Positions 35,210 through 44,496 are shown, numbered from the stretch's first letter. The stretch: 64,000 bases of DNA from Bergeyella cardium (GCF_003614945.1 NZ_QYCZ01000001.1:142001-206000), one strand, 5' to 3'. Notes: generated from the letters alone by a model not told the origin. Numbers and translations: made by a program.

Positions 35210-36946
35210 ATGTATAAAAACATTAAATATATTACTTCGTTAGACCCTAAGGGTACGCGCAAAACGATACTTTTACAGATTATCCACAGCTGGTTTGTGG
35301 CAGCGCCTTCAGGATTTTTACTCGTAGTACTCTGGGAGCTCTTTTCTCCTCAACCCCGAATGTGGGTGATGTATTCTGTACTCCTCTCAATGCTCGTTTT
35401 GCTTATCGCGCAGCTTTTCGTAGCCGCTCGTGCTATGATAAGCTCTAACCTTTGGGTATATGGCATAGGTAAAACGGTACGCATACTTCTGGGGAATAAG
35501 TTACAAGGCTTTTCACTCGGATTTTTCAAGAAACGAGACCCAGGTGAGATTGGAGCCGTTATTTTACAAGATGTAGCTACTTTTGAGCATATCTTTAGCC
35601 ATAGTTTTGGGAATCTCTGTGCAGCCATCTTCGGTACTGTAATGCTCTCGGTCTTCCTTTTCTTTTGCAATTGGCAACTGACGCTCTGCCTACTGGCAGC
35701 CCTACCGCTGCTCTACCCATTCATCAAAGGTGGTGCTTATATCGTAGATAAGCTACAGCTGAGTAAAGGGCAAGTGCAGGCACGAAATAAATCTGCCGCA
35801 CAATTTTTAGAGTATGTACAGGGCATACGCCACCTGAAATCTTATGGATACACAGGAGAGAATTATAAACATCTTATAGCGATGTATGCCGACCTTAAGC
35901 GTAAGAGCATTCGATTGGAAACCATACCAGGACCGAGCGTTACCCTCTCGTTTATCCTATTGGAATTTGCTTTTTTGGTGATGATTGTACTCGGAATCTA
36001 TTATCTTACCCATCATCAGATTACGGTGCCTGTACTGCTCACTTTCCTTATCTTAGGCTATACGCTTTATAGCCCAATCAAAGTACTGCTGGTAGATTAC
36101 CTAATGATTCGCTATATGAACGAGAGTATGACACGGGTGATTAGCGTACTGAACGAACCAACGATGCAAGCTGCTAAAGATGATTTCCCAACAGGCTATG
36201 ATATTAGTTTTGAGGATGTAGATTTTGGCTATTTAGATGATAAACTAACGGTGAAAGGGCTTAATTTTAGCGTACCTGAGCACTCAATGACGGCACTTGT
36301 AGGGCATTCAGGTTCGGGAAAGACGACCATCGCTTCTCTTATTGCTCGCTTCTGGGATGTGAATAGCGGAACGATACGCATTGGAGGCATTGATGTGCGA
36401 AACATACGCCAAGAGAAGTTCTATGGGCTTATCAGCGAAGTATTCCAAGAGGTCTATCTCTTTGATGATACTATTTATAATAATATTAAGGTCGGCAAAC
36501 CCACTGCTACCGAAGCTGAAATACACTCAGCCGCTGAGCGAGCACAAGTCCTCTCCTTTGCAGAGGAGCTACCACAGGGGCTACATACCCCCGTAGGCGA
36601 AGGAGGAAGTAAGCTGTCAGGCGGACAAAAACAACGCATCAGCATCGCAAGAGCACTCCTAAAAGATGCTCCTATCGTACTCTTAGATGAAGCTACCGCA
36701 AGCCTTGACCCAGAAAATGAAGTCTATATACAGCAGGCAATAGAAGAACTCGTAAAGGAAAAGACCGTAGTAGTCATCGCACATAAGCTATCTACCATCA
36801 GTAAAGCCCAACAAATACTCGTACTTGAAGAAGGAAGTATTGCCGAACGAGGCACTCACCAAGAACTCCTTGCCCAGCAGGGCATCTACCATCGCCTCTG
36901 GACACTGCAGCAATCCCCCACTGCGTGGGGAGCACTTACACCGTAG
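35210..36946 (+). CDS. ABC half-transporter (permease-ATPase), second of a pair
   Basis: About 578 residues from the preferred ATG at 35210, 26 bp after the first half-transporter. The longer frame would overlap it. Six membrane segments in residues ~20-310; Walker A VGHSGSGKTTIASLIARFW, signature LSGGQKQRISIARA, Walker B IVLLDEATASLDPENE. The last ten residues (SPTAWGALTP) and the stop are encoded by a palindromic repeat beginning at 36917, so the native C-terminus has been replaced or extended. The function of the pair is as for the previous entry. Confidence 0.85.
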   Translation: MYKNIKYITSLDPKGTRKTILLQIIHSWFVAAPSGFLLVVLWELFSPQPRMWVMYSVLLSMLVLLIAQLFVAARAMISSNLWVYGIGKTVRILLGNKLQGFSLGFFKKRDPGEIGAVILQDVATFEHIFSHSFGNLCAAIFGTVMLSVFLFFCNWQLTLCLLAALPLLYPFIKGGAYIVDKLQLSKGQVQARNKSAAQFLEYVQGIRHLKSYGYTGENYKHLIAMYADLKRKSIRLETIPGPSVTLSFILLEFAFLVMIVLGIYYLTHHQITVPVLLTFLILGYTLYSPIKVLLVDYLMIRYMNESMTRVISVLNEPTMQAAKDDFPTGYDISFEDVDFGYLDDKLTVKGLNFSVPEHSMTALVGHSGSGKTTIASLIARFWDVNSGTIRIGGIDVRNIRQEKFYGLISEVFQEVYLFDDTIYNNIKVGKPTATEAEIHSAAERAQVLSFAEELPQGLHTPVGEGGSKLSGGQKQRISIARALLKDAPIVLLDEATASLDPENEVYIQQAIEELVKEKTVVVIAHKLSTISKAQQILVLEEGSIAERGTHQELLAQQGIYHRLWTLQQSPTAWGALTP

Positions 36947-36987
36947 CCGGTGGGGCGATTATTCCTAAGTGCTCCCTACGCAGTGGG
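36917..36987. repeat. Best complete copy of the composite palindromic element (71 bp)
   Basis: Left arm 36917-36938 (CCCACTGCGTGGGGAGCAC, TTA) and right arm 36966-36987 are inverted repeats of 22 bp with one mismatch, around a 27-bp centre containing CACCGTAGCCGGTG and GCGATTATT. The left arm is translated as the end of the ABC gene. A CACCTGCAAGGTG dyad follows at ~36994-37006. It looks like a non-autonomous mobile or REP-type element. Confidence 0.75.
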
Positions 36988-37019
36988 TACGACACCTGCA
37001 AGGTGTGGAGTTTTTTAAG

Positions 37020-37027
37020 TACTTTTG
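37020..37027 (+). promoter_or_regulatory. -7 box (TACTTTTG) of glmM
   Basis: TACTTTTG, 25 bp before the ATG at 37053. The -33 region would fall within the palindromic element's downstream dyad. Confidence 0.5.
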
Positions 37028-37052
37028 CATACATTTTAAAAGCAATATTTTT

Positions 37053-38438
37053 ATGTCTTTAATAAAATCTATTTCAGGAATACGAGGTACGATTGGCGGG
37101 AGAGTAGATGAGAACCTCACCCCTCTCGATGTGGTGAAGTTCAGCTCTGCGTTTGGTACTTGGCTTCAAAACAAAAAAGGAAAGAAAGCACTGAGCCTCG
37201 TTATTGGGCGAGATGCGAGAATCTCAGGGCAAATGGTCTCTGCATTGGTTTCCTCTACTTTGCAAGGGTTGGGGATTAATGTGATTGACCTTGGGCTATC
37301 CACCACACCAACGGTAGAAGTGATGGTTCCAGAGCTAAAAGCCGATGGGGGGATTATCCTCACCGCTTCCCATAACCCAAAACAATGGAATGCACTGAAA
37401 CTCCTCAACGAGAAAGGTGAGTTTATCAATGCTGAAAACGGCGCTGAGGTATTAGCCCTCGCCGAAAGCGAAGATTTTAATTATGCCGAAGTAGATGCTC
37501 TTGGTAAGTACGAAAATAGAGAAGATGGCTTTGATATTCATATTCAGAAAATCCTTGCCCTGCCGATGGTAGATGCAGTGGCTGTGAAGCAAAAGACATT
37601 CAAGGTAGTCCTTGATGCCGTTAATTCCACTGGTGGGCTGGCGCTCCCTCCGCTGCTTGAAAAGCTCGGCTGCGAAGTTGTGAAACTCTACTGCGAGCCC
37701 AATGGAGACTTCCCACACAATCCAGAGCCGCTAAAAGAGCACCTGACAGACATCTGCGAACGGGTGAAGAAGGAGAAAGCAGACCTCGGCATCGTGGTAG
37801 ACCCCGATGTGGATAGATTAGCACTTATAGACGAGACGGGCGAGATGTTCGGTGAGGAATATACGCTGGTAGCCGTAGCCGATTATCTATTGAGGCATAA
37901 AAAAGGTGTGGCGGTATCTAATCTCTCCTCGAGCCGAGCGCTGAGAGATGTGGCGAGCGGTCTTGGGTCTGGCTATTTTGCCAGTGCCGTTGGCGAGGTA
38001 AATGTAGTCCACCTAATGAAAGAGAAAAACGCCGTTATCGGTGGTGAAGGCAATGGTGGGATTATCTATCCTGACTTGCATTATGGAAGGGATTCGCTCG
38101 TAGGGGTGGCATTATTCCTCACCCACTTGGCAAAGGAGAACAAAACAGTATCGGCGCTTAGGGCGACTTATCCCGCTTATTTTATGGGCAAGAAGAAAAT
38201 AGAACTGACCCCAGAAATCAATGTAGATAAGGTATTAGAAAGACTGAAAACAAAGTACAGCAATGAGGAAATCTCCACAATAGACGGCGTGAAGATAGAC
38301 TTTGCTGACGGTTGGGTGCATCTTAGAAAGTCCAACACAGAGCCGATTATCCGCATCTACACCGAAGCGAAAACCCAAAAAGAAGCCGATGAGCTGGCGG
38401 ATCGCTTTATTAATGAAATCAAACTTATCATAGCGTAG
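37053..38438 (+). CDS. glmM: Phosphoglucosamine mutase (GlmM-like phosphohexomutase)
   Basis: A 461-residue alpha-D-phosphohexomutase that interconverts glucosamine-6-P and glucosamine-1-P on the path to UDP-GlcNAc. The start at 37053 gives MSLIKSISGIRGTIGG, the classic N-terminus; the upstream extension is repeat DNA. The phosphoserine loop is TASHNPKQWNALK, the metal loop DPDVDRLALIDE, the sugar loop GEGNGGIIYPDLHYGRDS, and the C-terminal phosphate loop RKSNTEPIIRIYTEA. A related phosphomannomutase activity cannot be excluded. Confidence 0.9.
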   Translation: MSLIKSISGIRGTIGGRVDENLTPLDVVKFSSAFGTWLQNKKGKKALSLVIGRDARISGQMVSALVSSTLQGLGINVIDLGLSTTPTVEVMVPELKADGGIILTASHNPKQWNALKLLNEKGEFINAENGAEVLALAESEDFNYAEVDALGKYENREDGFDIHIQKILALPMVDAVAVKQKTFKVVLDAVNSTGGLALPPLLEKLGCEVVKLYCEPNGDFPHNPEPLKEHLTDICERVKKEKADLGIVVDPDVDRLALIDETGEMFGEEYTLVAVADYLLRHKKGVAVSNLSSSRALRDVASGLGSGYFASAVGEVNVVHLMKEKNAVIGGEGNGGIIYPDLHYGRDSLVGVALFLTHLAKENKTVSALRATYPAYFMGKKKIELTPEINVDKVLERLKTKYSNEEISTIDGVKIDFADGWVHLRKSNTEPIIRIYTEAKTQKEADELADRFINEIKLIIA

Positions 38439-38462
38439 GCATCGCGAGATTTTTCTTAATAT

Positions 38463-38506
38463 ATTAATTGAGCTATCACTGTTTAGGGATAGCTCAATTA
38501 ATTTTT
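38463..38506 (+). terminator. Terminator of glmM
   Basis: A perfect 15-bp stem, ATTAATTGAGCTATC (38463-38477) with its complement (38488-38502), then T-rich. Confidence 0.8.
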
Positions 38507-38543
38507 AAATATTCATTTAAGAGAGTATTAATTTTAATCTGCT

Positions 38544-38551
38544 TACATTTG
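38544..38551 (+). promoter_or_regulatory. -7 box (TACATTTG) of the TPR gene
   Basis: TACATTTG, 53 bp before the TTG start at 38605. Confidence 0.5.
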
Positions 38552-38604
38552 CAGCATTGATAAAGAAATTTTACATCTCTTATCATTGATTTAAAACAAA
38601 TAAT

Positions 38605-39990
38605 TTGGAAGAAGAATTTTTAGAAAATGGGCTCGTTCAACGTTTTGAGGAAATGCTGGGGAATAATGACGAGTATTATTTTGATACGGATGAGCTGGAA
38701 GATATTATCATCTATTACCTTGAAATAGGAGATATAAACTATGCTGAGCTTGCTGTGCGGTATGCCACCAGGCTACACCCAAACTCTATTGAAATCAAAA
38801 CAAAACGCCTGGAAGTACTGCTGGAATTGGAGCAATATTCTGAGGCAAAAAAATTAATCAACGAATTGCAGGAAATCTCTATGGACAGTATGGATTTCTT
38901 GGTTTGCTGTGCAAAATATTATTCCAGCCTTGGAAACCCAAAACGCTCGATAGATTATTGCAAAAAAGCATTGGAATATGGTGAGGAAGAAAATTTCCTC
39001 TACAACTTCATCGCTGATGAGTATATAAATTTAGATGAACCTTTTCTTGCATTAAACTACTATAAAAACGCTTTGGAAGCAGACCCAAATGATGCCTACC
39101 CACTCGAAAACATAATGTCTTGCTATGCAAAACTGAAAAGACCCAAAGAGGCAATAGAATTTTTAAATTCCTATCTCGATAAATACCCTTATTCCGAGAC
39201 TGCTTGGTTTGAGTATGGGCAGTTCTACTTCAACAGGAAGAATTACAGAGAAGCGATCAAAGGGTTTAATTATATTTTAGCCATCAACAGTGAAGCAGTA
39301 GGTATCTACTCTAATAAAGCAGCTTGCTACGAAGCGATGAAAGATTGGGAGAAAGCAATAGAAACCTATCAGGAAATGCTACTCCAAGAATACACAAAAG
39401 CGTATACCTTCTACCGAATAGGGCTCTGCTATAAAGAGATGAAAAGCACTCTCAACGCCATACATGCCTTTCAGGAATCCCTAAAAGAAGATCCTCAGTT
39501 TTATCTTTCTATGGTAGAGCTTTCGTTTTTGTATGAACAAATAGGAAGTGTGGCAGAAGCGATTTATTATACAGAAGAAGCGATCTCTCTCAATGAAAAT
39601 AATATTGAGTATTACAAGAGGCTGGCATTTCTTTATATTGATTCTAACCGCTTTGAAGACAGTTTGAAATGCCTTAAAAAAATCACTGAAACCGAACCCG
39701 AAGGCTTCTATAACTGGTATGCCTACGCAGAAGTATTAATGCTTATAGAGGAATATGAAGAAGCAGTAACGGTTATTAATATGGCGCTTAACCTGCATCA
39801 GCGGGCGGAGCTTTACTATCAGCTGAGCAATGCTTATTACAACTTGAATAATAAGTCTGAGGGTAAACAATCTTTAGAAAAAGCATTAAAACTGGATGAT
39901 AACCTCTTTGAAGATATGCTTAGAAAGTATCCTAACATTAGCAGAGAGGATAAAAAAGGAAAGAAAAATCTAAAAGATGATATAAAATAA
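38605..39990 (+). CDS. Tetratricopeptide repeat protein
   Basis: A 461-residue protein made almost entirely of TPR helical pairs (about ten, residues ~40-440; for example AVGIYSNKAACYEAMKDWEK and YTFYRIGLCYKEMKSTLNA). No signal peptide or membrane span, so it is a cytosolic scaffold. The start codon is probably TTG at 38605 (MEEEFLENG), because no ATG lies near the conserved acidic N-terminus. The C-terminus is Lys-rich. Partner proteins are unknown. Confidence 0.85.
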   Translation: MEEEFLENGLVQRFEEMLGNNDEYYFDTDELEDIIIYYLEIGDINYAELAVRYATRLHPNSIEIKTKRLEVLLELEQYSEAKKLINELQEISMDSMDFLVCCAKYYSSLGNPKRSIDYCKKALEYGEEENFLYNFIADEYINLDEPFLALNYYKNALEADPNDAYPLENIMSCYAKLKRPKEAIEFLNSYLDKYPYSETAWFEYGQFYFNRKNYREAIKGFNYILAINSEAVGIYSNKAACYEAMKDWEKAIETYQEMLLQEYTKAYTFYRIGLCYKEMKSTLNAIHAFQESLKEDPQFYLSMVELSFLYEQIGSVAEAIYYTEEAISLNENNIEYYKRLAFLYIDSNRFEDSLKCLKKITETEPEGFYNWYAYAEVLMLIEEYEEAVTVINMALNLHQRAELYYQLSNAYYNLNNKSEGKQSLEKALKLDDNLFEDMLRKYPNISREDKKGKKNLKDDIK

Positions 39991-39991
39991 G

Positions 39992-40013
39992 GACTATGAT
40001 TTAAATCATAGTC
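39992..40013. promoter_or_regulatory. Perfect 22-bp palindrome after the TPR gene
   Basis: GACTATGATTT joined directly to its complement AAATCATAGTC, with the inner dyad TATGAT-N4-ATCATA (39995-40010) matching the one upstream of pckA. It may be an operator for the following gene or a simple terminator; the T tract is weak. Confidence 0.45.
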
Positions 40014-40110
40014 TTTGATTTACTATGCACTCAACCCCGTTGATTACCGTGTATTCATACATTCATAACCCATTACGTCCAAATAATTAGACTAATGTAA
40101 GATTATTATG

Positions 40111-40118
40111 TACATTTG
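40111..40118 (+). promoter_or_regulatory. -7 box (TACATTTG) of the HmuY-like gene
   Basis: TACATTTG, 29 bp before the ATG at 40148. Confidence 0.5.
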
Positions 40119-40147
40119 TACCCATTATTAAAAAAAATTAAAAGACA

Positions 40148-41452
40148 ATGAAATTAAACTTATTTTATTCTATTGCTCTTGTAGCAAGTACTTCTATTAG
40201 CGCATTTGCACAAAATACAGACGAGAATGGCTACTCTACTGTAAATCTTTCTCTTAAACAGAATTACTATGAAAGAGCATACTTTAATTTTGATAATGGA
40301 GCTATTGAAAATAGAAGAGCAAAAAACTGGGATATTGCTTTCTATAGAGGTAAGGAAGTGGGTACAAGGCTTAATGATATGAATGGAATGTCTGCCTATC
40401 TGGTAAGTAATGATATAAGCGATTGGGATAAAATAGGAAATGCAGAAGATATAGTTGCTGGTAAGGAAAAGGAGGCGCTATATAACCCAAATGAAACCGA
40501 TAAAGTCTATAACGGAGCTCTACAGCAAGTAAAATGGTGGGAAGAAAAGGAGAATACAATAAAAGGAAATAAGATTTTCATCATTAAGCATAATTACAGC
40601 CAATACCCAGAATACAGAAAGTTTATGATTGAAGAGAGAAGTGAAAAAGGAGACTATCTTATTAAATATGCTTTTTGGACTGGTGCTGGGATAAATGAAT
40701 GGGGAGCAACAAGAACATTTACTATTCCGAAAGGAGAGGGAAAAGCATTGTTTGATTATTACCAGTTTTATAAACATAGTACTAGGGAAAGAGACCTCAT
40801 TATTAATAATGCAGAGCCTAATGATACCACTTGGGACTTAATGTTTGAAAGATACCATTTGAATGACATAGGATTATATGCTGTAGGAGCTGTGCAAAAT
40901 CTTAACCTTAGAGTTGCCAAACATACAGATGAAACTCAAGCAACCGTTAAATTTGATGAGCCTAAGGAATCTGAATTTTCTGATATGATTACCACAATCG
41001 GGCATGACTGGAAAAATTTTGATAGTAATTCTTTTCAATTCATATTAAAAGATCGCTATGTCTATTATGTAAAAAAAGGTGCTAATTACTATAGAATGTA
41101 CTTTACCAGAATGAGTGGTTCAGTTACGGGTAACCTATCCTTTAAATATAAAAACATCACTGAAGAGCTCGGTGTACAAGACTTAAATAAAAAAGCTGAT
41201 TTTGGTATCTATCCAAATCCTACTGTAGATAAAAAAGCTACCCTACTTTTTGATGTAAAAGAAAAGGATAACAATAAAGGTACAGCAGAACTCTACGACT
41301 TCAGTGGTAAAAAAGTATATGAAACTACTCTTTCTAACCAAACAGGGCTTTATAAAAAGGAAATCAACCTCCAATCTCTATCCACAGGGACTTATATTTT
41401 AAAAGTATCTTACGGTGGAGCCTCTCAAACCAGAAAGATTATCGTTAAATAG
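40148..41452 (+). CDS. HmuY-like protein with T9SS type A sorting domain
   Basis: A 434-residue secreted protein. The signal peptide (residues 1-21) ends at AFAQ. The body has paired HmuY-like beta modules (YFNFDNGAIENRRAKNWDIAF and a second WDLMFERYHLND near residue 228), as in the heme-binding HmuY lipoprotein of Porphyromonas. The C-terminal ~80 residues form a type IX secretion sorting domain (FGIYPNPTVDKKATLLFD, ELYDFSGKKVYETTL, GTYILKVSYGG). It should be exported by T9SS and anchored on the surface, perhaps capturing heme. Heme ligands cannot be assigned. Monocistronic. Confidence 0.82.
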   Translation: MKLNLFYSIALVASTSISAFAQNTDENGYSTVNLSLKQNYYERAYFNFDNGAIENRRAKNWDIAFYRGKEVGTRLNDMNGMSAYLVSNDISDWDKIGNAEDIVAGKEKEALYNPNETDKVYNGALQQVKWWEEKENTIKGNKIFIIKHNYSQYPEYRKFMIEERSEKGDYLIKYAFWTGAGINEWGATRTFTIPKGEGKALFDYYQFYKHSTRERDLIINNAEPNDTTWDLMFERYHLNDIGLYAVGAVQNLNLRVAKHTDETQATVKFDEPKESEFSDMITTIGHDWKNFDSNSFQFILKDRYVYYVKKGANYYRMYFTRMSGSVTGNLSFKYKNITEELGVQDLNKKADFGIYPNPTVDKKATLLFDVKEKDNNKGTAELYDFSGKKVYETTLSNQTGLYKKEINLQSLSTGTYILKVSYGGASQTRKIIVK

Positions 41453-41478
41453 ATGAGTATTTAGAACTCAAGTTTTAG

Positions 41479-41512
41479 AAATCCCTTTTTCTTTGCTGAA
41501 AAAGGGATTTTT
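41479..41512 (+). terminator. Terminator of the HmuY-like gene
   Basis: AAATCCCTTTTTC (41479-41491) pairs perfectly with GAAAAAGGGATTT (41498-41510). Confidence 0.8.
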
Positions 41513-41524
41513 ATAATATATTTG
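41493..41524 (+). promoter_or_regulatory. Promoter of aspS, overlapping the preceding terminator
   Basis: TATATTTG at 41517-41524 and TTG at 41493-41495 (21-bp spacer). The TTG is in the terminator loop. Confidence 0.55.
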
Positions 41525-41566
41525 CATTTACTTTCTTAAAAAGAGGGAGATAAAAAATAATCAATT

Positions 41567-43312
41567 ATGTTCCGAACACATACTAATGGAGAGCTGTCTC
41601 TAAAAAATCTAAATCAGACCGTTAGCCTTGCTGGTTGGGTGCAGACCATCAGAGACAAAGGCTTTATGATTTGGGTAGATTTGAGAGACCGATATGGCAT
41701 CACTCAGCTTGTTTTAGATGAAGAAAGGTCGTCCAAAGACTTACTCGAAAAAGCAAAAAAACTCGGGCGCGAGTTTGTTATTCAAGTAGAAGGTAAAGTA
41801 ATAGAAAGAACTTCTAAAAACCCTAAAATCCCAACGGGGGAAATTGAAATATTAGTTGAAAATCTACATATTCTTAATGAATCTCAGCTTCCACCTTTTA
41901 CCATAGAAGACGAAACCGATGGCGGTGAGGAGCTCCGAATGAAATACAGATATCTGGACATCAGGAGAAATCCCGTAAAGGATAAATTAATTTTCAGACA
42001 TCAAATCGCTCAAAAAGTTAGAAATTACCTTTCAGAGCAGGGTTTCATAGAAGTTGAAACTCCCGTATTAATTAAATCTACTCCCGAAGGAGCAAGGGAT
42101 TTTATCGTACCGAGTAGGATGAATCAGGGGCAGTTCTACGCCTTGCCACAGTCTCCGCAGACCTTTAAGCAGCTGCTTATGGTAGGAGGGATGGATAAGT
42201 ATTTTCAGATTGTGAAATGCTTCCGAGATGAGGATTTGCGTGCCGATCGCCAGCCCGAATTTACACAGATAGACTGCGAAATGGCATTTGTGGAGCAGGA
42301 AGATATTATGAAAGTCTTTGAAGGTTTGGCTAAAAAACTTTTAGAAGAAATTACAGGCAACACCATTGGTGACTTTCCAAGAATGACCTTTGATGAGGCA
42401 ATGAAAAGATATGGTAATGACAAACCAGACATTCGTTTTGGAATGGAATTCATTGAGCTCAATGAAGTTGTAAAAGGTAAAGATTTCAAAATATTTGATG
42501 AAGCAGAACTCGTAGTAGGTATCAATGTAGAAGGAAAAGCGGACTACACAAGGAAGCAAATAGATGAGCTTATCGACTGGGTAAAGCGCCCACAAATCGG
42601 CGCAAGCGGAATGGTTTGGGTTAAGTATCAAGAAGATGGAACCCTCACTTCCTCTGTGAATAAATTCTATAACGAGGAGGATTTAAAGGGTATAGCGGAT
42701 AAGTTTAATGCTAAAAAAGGAGATTTAATTCTCGTAATGAGTGGAGAAACCAATAAGGTTCGTGCTCAGCTTTCGGCTCTTAGAATGGAGCTTGGGAACA
42801 GATTGGGATTGAGAAAGGACAATGAATTCGCTCCGCTTTGGGTTGTGGATTTCCCTCTTCTCGAATGGGATGAAGAAACAGGAAGGTACCACGCTATGCA
42901 CCATCCATTTACCTCACCAAAAGAGGAGGATATTCGTCTTTTGGAAACAGAGCCCGGGAAAGTTAGAGCCAATGCTTATGATTTGGTTCTCAACGGAAAT
43001 GAAATCGGTGGTGGCTCAATCAGAATCTTTAATCAAGAGCTTCAATCCAAAATGTTTGATTTATTAGGTTTTACCAAAGAAGATGCTGAAGCTCAGTTTG
43101 GCTTCCTGATGAATGCCTTTAAATACGGAGCGCCTCCACACGGTGGCTTGGCCTTTGGTTTTGATAGATTGGTTGCTATTTTAGATGGAAATGAGGTGAT
43201 TCGTGATTATATCGCTTTCCCGAAAAACAATTCAGGAAGAGATGTGATGATAGACGCTCCGTCGCCTGTACATAAAGAACAATTGGATGAATTGAGTATT
43301 CAAGTAAAATAA
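41567..43312 (+). CDS. aspS: Aspartate--tRNA ligase
   Basis: A 581-residue class IIb synthetase. The N-terminal OB anticodon-binding domain covers residues ~1-105 ([20 protein letters not shown]). The catalytic core has [48 protein letters not shown] (motif 2) and [13 protein letters not shown] (motif 3). The bacterial GAD insertion lies between (residues ~285-420). Complete. A discriminating or non-discriminating role cannot be told by eye. Confidence 0.97.
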   Translation: MFRTHTNGELSLKNLNQTVSLAGWVQTIRDKGFMIWVDLRDRYGITQLVLDEERSSKDLLEKAKKLGREFVIQVEGKVIERTSKNPKIPTGEIEILVENLHILNESQLPPFTIEDETDGGEELRMKYRYLDIRRNPVKDKLIFRHQIAQKVRNYLSEQGFIEVETPVLIKSTPEGARDFIVPSRMNQGQFYALPQSPQTFKQLLMVGGMDKYFQIVKCFRDEDLRADRQPEFTQIDCEMAFVEQEDIMKVFEGLAKKLLEEITGNTIGDFPRMTFDEAMKRYGNDKPDIRFGMEFIELNEVVKGKDFKIFDEAELVVGINVEGKADYTRKQIDELIDWVKRPQIGASGMVWVKYQEDGTLTSSVNKFYNEEDLKGIADKFNAKKGDLILVMSGETNKVRAQLSALRMELGNRLGLRKDNEFAPLWVVDFPLLEWDEETGRYHAMHHPFTSPKEEDIRLLETEPGKVRANAYDLVLNGNEIGGGSIRIFNQELQSKMFDLLGFTKEDAEAQFGFLMNAFKYGAPPHGGLAFGFDRLVAILDGNEVIRDYIAFPKNNSGRDVMIDAPSPVHKEQLDELSIQVK

Positions 43313-43360
43313 AAATATTATTATAGAGTTTTTAAAGAAAGTAATTAAAAAACAAATGAT

Positions 43361-44161
43361 ATGAGACAGTTATTATTAATTTTAGGTATATTCTCTTTTG
43401 TGTTTATGGGTGCTCAGAGCCAAAAGAAAAACTATCGTAATATTATGAAGAGCTATAATATTTATGAACTAGATGCCTTTTTAAGAGATGCAGCACCTAA
43501 CGACCAAAGGAGAGCTGTATTAAAACCAAGACTCATGCAACTCCTTGAGGAGTACATACAGAATGCTTTTCCTTTTGACCAAAGGGTTTCACAAATGCAG
43601 GATATGCTTGCTACACTAAAAAAGCATCCATCTACCAAGATGACTTTTCAGGAATTCAGTGCAAAAATCCGTGAAAGACAAGTTGCCAAGATAAAAGAAG
43701 ACCTCATTAACAGTAGTAATATGACCGAAGATGATGCTAAGAATATCTATAAGCAATATCAGCACGGAAACTCTGGTTCAGCAGCAGCTATGGCAGCAGG
43801 TACAGCAAATTATGTAAATCCAGAAGAAGCAGAGTTTAATAAGCTTATCTCCATATCTCCTGCAGAGCAGAAGAAAAAATCTGTGAACCTACTTAACTCC
43901 CTATTTGATAATGACCCATCTTCTAAAGAAGCGGTTGTTATGATAGAAAACACTTCCGACTGTAATATTATTGTGCGTATGGAAGGAGCTGGAGGTAAGA
44001 AATACAGCCTTCCTGTCCCTACTAAAAAAGAAAACTCTATAGTAGTAGAAAAAGGGAGCTATTTATTCACAAGTTTGGTATGCGGTGCTCAATATGCTTC
44101 ACAGAAGAAAATAGACAAGGCCTTAATGCTTTCATTAGGTAATCCTGAACCTGTAAAATAA
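43361..44161 (+). CDS. Secreted protein of unknown function (possibly DUF6759)
   Basis: A 266-residue protein with a signal peptide (MRQLLLILGIFSFVFMGAQS). The helical, charged N-terminal half (KSYNIYELDAFLRDAAPNDQ, then EEYIQNAFPFDQRVSQMQDM) is followed by a Gly/Ala-rich linker. The C-terminal beta-rich module (IENTSDCNIIVRMEGAGGKK, then YLFTSLVCGAQYASQKKI) has two cysteines that could form a disulfide. I associate the C-terminal part with DUF6759 of Weeksellaceae, but from memory only. It follows aspS by 48 bp and ends at a strong terminator. Confidence 0.75.
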   Translation: MRQLLLILGIFSFVFMGAQSQKKNYRNIMKSYNIYELDAFLRDAAPNDQRRAVLKPRLMQLLEEYIQNAFPFDQRVSQMQDMLATLKKHPSTKMTFQEFSAKIRERQVAKIKEDLINSSNMTEDDAKNIYKQYQHGNSGSAAAMAAGTANYVNPEEAEFNKLISISPAEQKKKSVNLLNSLFDNDPSSKEAVVMIENTSDCNIIVRMEGAGGKKYSLPVPTKKENSIVVEKGSYLFTSLVCGAQYASQKKIDKALMLSLGNPEPVK

Positions 44162-44226
44162 AGATATAAAGACTTAAATATCTTTTATTTATGTAGAGTA
44201 TAGCATAATAAAAAATGATGATATTT

Positions 44227-44269
44227 AGCATATCACTTCCCTCTAAGAGAGAAGTGATATGCTTTTTTT
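44227..44269 (+). terminator. Terminator after the secreted protein gene
   Basis: A perfect 13-bp stem, AGCATATCACTTC (44227-44239) with GAAGTGATATGCT (44251-44263), then T7. The rest of the gap to ccoS (44270-44467) is AT-rich with no visible feature. Confidence 0.85.
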
Positions 44270-44467
44270 ATGAAGCTGTATTTTCATTCGATTTTTCCTT
44301 TATTATAATATAATTAGCAGTATATCATTATTTTAAATTTATCGATTTCATTAATCATAAAATAGACTAAAAATAATTAATAATTCATATAGATTATCCC
44401 TATTTTCGTTATAGTTTATATCAATTAATCAAGGTTTTATTACCTTTAATAAAATCAATTCTTTCAT

Positions 44468-44475
44468 TAATTTTG
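44468..44475 (+). promoter_or_regulatory. -7 box (TAATTTTG) of the cco operon
   Basis: TAATTTTG, 21 bp before the ccoS ATG at 44497. A TTG start at 44473 would fall inside it. Confidence 0.5.
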
Positions 44476-44496
44476 CCACGAAATACTCTGAAACAG

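Noticed and set aside
36917-36987. Integron attC site
   Set aside because: The inverted arms are too long and regular, the attC core motifs are absent, and no gene cassette structure or integrase is seen.
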